Assembly: GCA_948468465.1 (NCBI GenBank)
Contig: CAOKJJ010000002.1
Location: 11,902 to 75,901, forward strand
Origin: an uncultured Eubacterium sp.
Lineage (GTDB): Bacteria > Bacillota_A > Clostridia > Lachnospirales > Lachnospiraceae
Length of the DNA: 64,000 nucleotides
Reading direction: 5' to 3'
The first letter of the stretch is position 1; each line of letters begins with the position of its first letter. Below, piece after piece: positions 60,358 to 64,000 of this stretch. The notes below the pieces were generated by a model. It searched no databases. It saw only the letters and a program-made list of their open reading frames with translations, and had not been told where the DNA came from. The position numbers and the translations under genes are program-made.

Positions 60358-62136
60358 TTATTTTAAAGCAATTCCAAGTTCTTCCAGCTGTCCCGCATCT
60401 ACCGCCTCCGGTGCCTCTGACATCAGATCCGACGCATCCTTCACCTTCGGAAACGCAATTACATCACGGATGGAATCCGCATGTACCATATGCATAACCA
60501 TCCGGTCAAACCCATACGCAAGTCCCGCATGCGGCGGTACGCCATACTGAAAAGCGCTTAACAGGAATCCAAAATTCTCCCATGCCTTTTCCTTTGTAAA
60601 TCCAAGCACTTCGAACATTTTTTCCTGAATATCATTTCTGTGAATACGGACAGACCCGCCGCCAAGCTCCGTACCGTTTAACACAATATCATAAGCTTTT
60701 GCACGCACCTCTCCCGGCGCTGTATCAATCTTGTCCCAGTCTTCTTCCATCGGCATCGTAAACGGATGATGCATCGCCATATAACGCTGCTCCTCGTCCG
60801 ACCACTCTAATAATGGGAACTCTGTAATCCACAGAAAATGATACTTGTTTTCATCGATCAGCCCCAGCTCCTTACCAAGTTCCAGACGGAGCGCCCCTAA
60901 TACATTCCATACGATTTTGTTCTGGTCCGCGGCAAATAAAAGCAGATCTCCCGGCTGGGCTTCCATCTTTTCCGCAAGTGCTGACAGCTCCTGCTCGGAC
61001 ATAAATTTGGCAAAGGAGGATTTGTAAGTACCGTCTTCATTTACGCATAAATATGCAAGGCCCTTCGCTCCGCAGCCTTTTGCAAACTCTACAAGCTTAT
61101 CAATCTTTTTGCGCGGCATTTTACTCTGCCCTTTGACATTGATGCCGCGTACAGACCCGCCGTTTTCCAATGCGCTCGTAAATACGCCAAACCCGCATCC
61201 AGCAACTGTCTGCGACACATCTTTTAACTCCATGCCGAAACGGGTATCCGGCTTATCTGAGCCAAAACGATCCATTGCTTCCCGCCATGGCATCCGTGGC
61301 AGAGGCAGCTGAATCTGTGCACCGACCGCTTCTTTAAACACATACTGCAGCAGACGCTCGTTTACATCCATAACATCCTCTGCATCCACGAAAGACAGCT
61401 CCATATCTATCTGGGTAAATTCCGGCTGCCGGTCTGCACGAAGGTCTTCGTCGCGGAAACATTTTGTAATCTGAATATAACGATCATAGCCAGAACACAT
61501 CAGCAGCTGCTTAAACAGCTGCGGCGACTGCGGCAGCGCATAAAATTTCCCTGGATGCACACGGCTCGGCACAAGGTAATCCCTTGCTCCTTCCGGCGTG
61601 GACTTTTGCAGCATCGGCGTTTCAATTTCCAAAAAGCCTTCCTTTTCCATAAAATTGCGGACTAAGGAAGCTACTTTGCTGCGCATCATAAGATTACGCT
61701 GCAAATCCGGCCTGCGCAAATCCAGATAACGGTATTTTAAGCGCAGTTCGTCTTTTGTCTGGCTGTCTGCTTCAATCGGAAACGGCGGCGTTTCTGCTTC
61801 CGACAATATTCTAAGGCTCTGCGCGATCACTTCTATATCACCCGTTTTCAGGTTGTCATTGACCGCCGCGCTTCTCTTATTGACCGTTCCTGTGACCGCG
61901 ATTACATACTCGCTTCTTAACGTACCTGCCTTGGCAAAGCCTTCCGAGCCTACGCTTTCCTCATCAAATACAATCTGCAGCAGACCTGAACGGTCTCTCA
62001 AATCTATAAAAATCAAACTTCCCAGATTTCTTCTTTTCTGTACCCATCCCATCACGGTTACTGTTTCGCCGATATTTTGGCCTGATACTTCCGTACATCT
62101 GTGGGATCTGTGCAGTCCCTGCATGGATTCTCCCAT
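60358..62136 (-). CDS. aspS: Aspartate-tRNA ligase
   Basis: AspRS, a class II aminoacyl-tRNA synthetase. It has the OB-fold start TVMGWVQKRRNLGSLIFIDLRDRSG, motif 2 in CFRDEDLRADRQPEFTQIDME, and motif 3 in YGFDRMVMHM. The 592-residue length includes the bacterial GAD insertion. GGAGG lies 8 bases before ATG 62136. It is read after hisS and the small protein in one operon. An AsnRS or discriminating subtype cannot be decided here. Confidence 0.97.
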   Translation of the reverse strand: MGESMQGLHRSHRCTEVSGQNIGETVTVMGWVQKRRNLGSLIFIDLRDRSGLLQIVFDEESVGSEGFAKAGTLRSEYVIAVTGTVNKRSAAVNDNLKTGDIEVIAQSLRILSEAETPPFPIEADSQTKDELRLKYRYLDLRRPDLQRNLMMRSKVASLVRNFMEKEGFLEIETPMLQKSTPEGARDYLVPSRVHPGKFYALPQSPQLFKQLLMCSGYDRYIQITKCFRDEDLRADRQPEFTQIDMELSFVDAEDVMDVNERLLQYVFKEAVGAQIQLPLPRMPWREAMDRFGSDKPDTRFGMELKDVSQTVAGCGFGVFTSALENGGSVRGINVKGQSKMPRKKIDKLVEFAKGCGAKGLAYLCVNEDGTYKSSFAKFMSEQELSALAEKMEAQPGDLLLFAADQNKIVWNVLGALRLELGKELGLIDENKYHFLWITEFPLLEWSDEEQRYMAMHHPFTMPMEEDWDKIDTAPGEVRAKAYDIVLNGTELGGGSVRIHRNDIQEKMFEVLGFTKEKAWENFGFLLSAFQYGVPPHAGLAYGFDRMVMHMVHADSIRDVIAFPKVKDASDLMSEAPEAVDAGQLEELGIALK

Positions 62137-62161
62137 TATATCTTCCTCCTGGTTTAAATGA

Positions 62162-62338
62162 TTACTCGTTTTTTATTGGCGGCTGCTGATAAAGTTTCCG
62201 CTCTATCTGTCTTCGCTCAAATGCGATTTCTTTTAAAACAGCTTCGGCTTTTTCAGACTGTGCTACCCGCTCCAATCGTTCCAAAATCGAAAGCTGGTCA
62301 AAAAGATAACCATTATATTCTTTTTCATTATTTGGCAT
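62162..62338 (-). CDS. 58-residue conserved-looking small protein between hisS and aspS
   Basis: AAGGAGG lies 7 bases before ATG 62338. The frame reads MPNNEKEYNGYLFDQLSILE and ends PPIKNE. It is a helical, highly charged protein. It is translated between hisS (45 bases away) and aspS (25 bases away). The strong ribosome site argues that it is real. The function is unknown; a role linked to the synthetases or to RNA is only a guess from position. Confidence 0.75.
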   Translation of the reverse strand: MPNNEKEYNGYLFDQLSILERLERVAQSEKAEAVLKEIAFERRQIERKLYQQPPIKNE

Positions 62339-62383
62339 CACAAAACCTCCTTATTTTTAAATACCTGCTGCGATTTGAATGGT

Positions 62384-63640
62384 TTACCTGTTAAAAAATT
62401 CCACAAATTCCTCATAGCCTTCTTTCATCAGCTGTTCTTTCTGGAATTTTTTATTTTTGTTCATGCGCACAACGAGCACCTGCTGCCCCTGCTGCCTTGC
62501 TGCCTGGGCCTGTGCGATCACATCCGCCAGTTTTTCTCCCGGATATCCTTTTTCTATCAAATACGCCGTTTTTTTCGGCTGCTGCGGTATCTGAAATCCG
62601 CTTTCCATTAAGAGCAGAATAATCCGCTCAAAACCAATGGAAAATCCGCAGGCCGGCACATCTTTTCCGGTAAAATTGCCAATCATTTTATCATAGCGTC
62701 CGCCTCCGCCGCAGCTGCCGCCAAATTCCGGCATCGCGATTTCAAAAATCGTCCCTGTATAATAAGACATCCCGCGTACGAGCGTAGGGTCAAACACCAG
62801 TTCAAACGAAGCGTCTTTGCAGGCATTCACACTGGCCGCAATCTCCCGCATGTTTTTTACAACATCTTCGTCCAGCAAGCCGCCGAGTGTCTCTGCAAGA
62901 TAAGAAATGCCATCCTCCGCCTCCTGTATCCCGCGAAACAGATCTGTATATTTTTGTACGGCTTCGCCTGAAAATCCTTCCTGCCGCAATTCCGCCGCTA
63001 CGCCTTCCATTCCTATTTTATCCATTTTATCTAAAATAATAAATACCGTATCGTATAATTGTTCCGAAAACCCACTATACGCCGCCATTGCTTTTAAAAT
63101 ACGGCGTTCATTAATGCGTATTTCGAAATTTTTAAATCCAAGCCTGCCAAGCGTCGTCGTCGTCGCAAGAATCAGCTCTATCTCCGCCAGATTGGACGGT
63201 TCCCCTAAGATATCTATATCACACTGCATAAACTGACGATAACGCCCCCTCTGCGGTCTGTCCGCACGCCAGACATTTCCCATCTGAAGTGCCTTAAACG
63301 GAGACGGCAGGTCGTTTGCATGATTTGCGTAATAACGTGCGAGAGGCACCGTCAGGTCATAACGCATGCCAAAATCAACCAGGTCGTTTTCCGTTTCGGC
63401 TGTTTCCAGATGCAGCTTTTCCCCACGCTTCATAACTTTGAAAATCAGCTTTTCATTTTCACCGCCCTGCTTATTGGACAGATTTGCTATATTCTCCATA
63501 CACGGCGTTTCTATCGGCGTAAAACCAAAGCTGCGGTAGGTATCACGAATCACACTCTGGACATAATCACGGATCTGCATTTCTGACGGTAAAATATCTT
63601 TCATTCCATTCACAGGCTTTTTCACTAAAGACATAATCAT
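62384..63640 (-). CDS. hisS: Histidine-tRNA ligase
   Basis: HisRS is a class II synthetase. It begins KKPVNGMKDILPSEMQIRDYVQSVI and carries GTEIF-type motif FGFTPIETPCMENIANL, motif 2 in RPQRGRYRQFMQCD and the histidine A/B motifs LVRGMSYYTGTIFEI and GGGGRYDKMI. The length of about 418 residues is normal. Either ATG 63640 (4 bases after GGAGG) or ATG 63634 (10 bases) could be the start. It is the first gene of the hisS-aspS operon. Confidence 0.97.
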   Translation of the reverse strand: MIMSLVKKPVNGMKDILPSEMQIRDYVQSVIRDTYRSFGFTPIETPCMENIANLSNKQGGENEKLIFKVMKRGEKLHLETAETENDLVDFGMRYDLTVPLARYYANHANDLPSPFKALQMGNVWRADRPQRGRYRQFMQCDIDILGEPSNLAEIELILATTTTLGRLGFKNFEIRINERRILKAMAAYSGFSEQLYDTVFIILDKMDKIGMEGVAAELRQEGFSGEAVQKYTDLFRGIQEAEDGISYLAETLGGLLDEDVVKNMREIAASVNACKDASFELVFDPTLVRGMSYYTGTIFEIAMPEFGGSCGGGGRYDKMIGNFTGKDVPACGFSIGFERIILLLMESGFQIPQQPKKTAYLIEKGYPGEKLADVIAQAQAARQQGQQVLVVRMNKNKKFQKEQLMKEGYEEFVEFFNR

Positions 63641-63663
63641 CGTTCCTCCCTAAGTTGTAAAAT

Positions 63664-63695
63664 GTAACTGTTCAGACCACCCATGGAACTGTTAC
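63664..63695. repeat. Palindromic repeat, copy 4, in the hisS leader
   Basis: GTAACTGTTC, 12 bases, GAACTGTTAC, one mismatch in the arms. It lies between the hisS promoter and the ribosome site and would fold as a hairpin in the leader RNA. Confidence 0.8.
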
Positions 63696-63706
63696 GTATA
63701 GATACC

Positions 63707-63734
63707 ATTATATTTTGTATGGCTGAAAAGTCAA
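63707..63734 (-). promoter_or_regulatory. hisS-aspS promoter
   Basis: On the minus strand TTGACT (63729-63734) and TATAAT (63707-63712) are separated by 16 bases. No T-box antiterminator was recognised in the short leader that follows. Confidence 0.8.
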
Positions 63735-63777
63735 TAGCGGCTAAAAATAAAAAAATTAAATTTTTTTCATTTTCCTA

Positions 63778-63806
63778 TTGACATATTTCTCCTAATCGTT
63801 TATAGT
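63778..63806 (+). promoter_or_regulatory. tRNA-Gly promoter
   Basis: TTGACA (63778-63783) and TATAGT (63801-63806) are separated by 17 bases. It lies 38 bases before the first tRNA gene and back to back with the hisS promoter. Confidence 0.85.
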
Positions 63807-63844
63807 ATCTATTGTGTTCGCGAGGAGCAAATGCAATACGAAAT

Positions 63845-63917
63845 GCGATAGTGGCGTAGTTGGTAACGCGCGACCTTGCCAAGGTCGAGACCGCGGGTTC
63901 GAGCCCCGTCTATCGCT
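63845..63917 (+). tRNA. tRNA-Gly (GCC)
   Basis: The cloverleaf is complete: acceptor stem GCGATAG with CTATCGC, anticodon stem-loop GACCTTGCCAAGGTC with anticodon GCC, T-arm GCGGGTTCGAGCCCCGT and discriminator U. The CCA end is not encoded. Confidence 0.97.
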
Positions 63918-63952
63918 CTCAGGTTTCTCATTATTTGTTTCTGCACACATAT

Positions 63953-64000
63953 GCGATAGTGGCGTAGTTGGTAACGCGCGACCTTGCCAAGGTCGAGACC
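63953..64000 (+). tRNA. tRNA-Gly (GCC), second copy, partial
   Basis: Identical to the first copy over the visible 48 bases, ending at the window edge. The unit repeats with a 108-bp period, so it is a tandem duplicate. Confidence 0.93.

Noticed and set aside
63641..63706. A T-box riboswitch before hisS
   Set aside because: The leader is short and shows no specifier loop or AGGGTGGNACCGCG-like T-box sequence; only the palindromic repeat is visible.
1..64000. CRISPR arrays
   Set aside because: No set of regularly spaced short direct repeats was seen; the only tandem unit is the 17-bp pair at 53533 and the tRNA duplication.

Overview
The window looks like part of a low-to-moderate GC, spore-forming Firmicute chromosome, most likely a Lachnospiraceae-type Clostridium. 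The grounds are strong AGGAGG ribosome sites, ispE-gntR and hisS-aspS gene orders, a split SleC-like germination gene, and Wzx/Wzm-Wzt surface-glycan genes without lipid A genes. This placement is an inference from gene content, not a sequence search.

Region 1 (1-34,904, all minus strand) is a very large surface-polysaccharide locus. It is read from an XRE regulator at its right end (34,560-34,904) leftwards past the window edge. In transcription order it holds glycosyltransferases, a WecB epimerase, a Wzm/Wzt ABC exporter, a methyltransferase/glycosyltransferase fusion, membrane glycosyltransferases and a Wzx flippase. Next comes an AT-rich module (LuxE, LuxC, a GT2, a GNAT, an acyl carrier protein, an FabG-like reductase, an AMP ligase and three enzymes of a 4-amino-2,4,6-trideoxyhexose pathway). 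A sialyltransferase-like protein and a GC-richer pseudaminic-acid operon (pseB, pseI, pseG, pseC, pseF plus three helpers, no recognisable pseH) follow, then DUF6044-like and UbiA-like membrane proteins. The simplest reading is a glycan carrying pseudaminic acid and an N-acylated trideoxy-amino sugar. Just upstream of the regulator a perfect 27-bp inverted repeat brackets 275 bp of AT-rich DNA, which could be a phase-variable switch or a paired operator.

Region 2 (about 35,649-49,910) is a 14.3-kb integrated element. It has a large serine recombinase at one end, a D5/P4-type primase-helicase at the other, and divergent XRE regulators with palindromic operators. It has no capsid or conjugation genes. 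Its cargo operon includes an endonuclease III-like Fe-S glycosylase, a small serine invertase, a CX5R phosphatase, a PD-(D/E)XK-like protein, an alpha/beta hydrolase, a NADAR-like (DarT1-antitoxin-type) protein and a DUF4160 pair. The element splits a SleC-like spore cortex-lytic gene: the amino-terminal part is at 49,891-50,592 and the following part at 35,300-35,659, with a 7-bp core CGGTACC at both junctions. Excision would rejoin the reading frame, but the gene's carboxy-terminal part is also missing.

Region 3 (50,651-64,000) is ordinary chromosome: a GntR regulator and ispE with a convincing promoter/operator, a secreted protein, a membrane-anchored coiled-coil protein, a CorC/HlyC-type transporter, two degenerate MinD/CpaE-like ATPases, a DUF3298 protein, aspS, a 58-residue protein, hisS and two tandem tRNA-Gly(GCC) genes. 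A dispersed palindromic repeat (GTAACAGTTCA...TGAACTGTTAC) occurs four times here. One copy encodes the end of a protein and one lies in the hisS leader.
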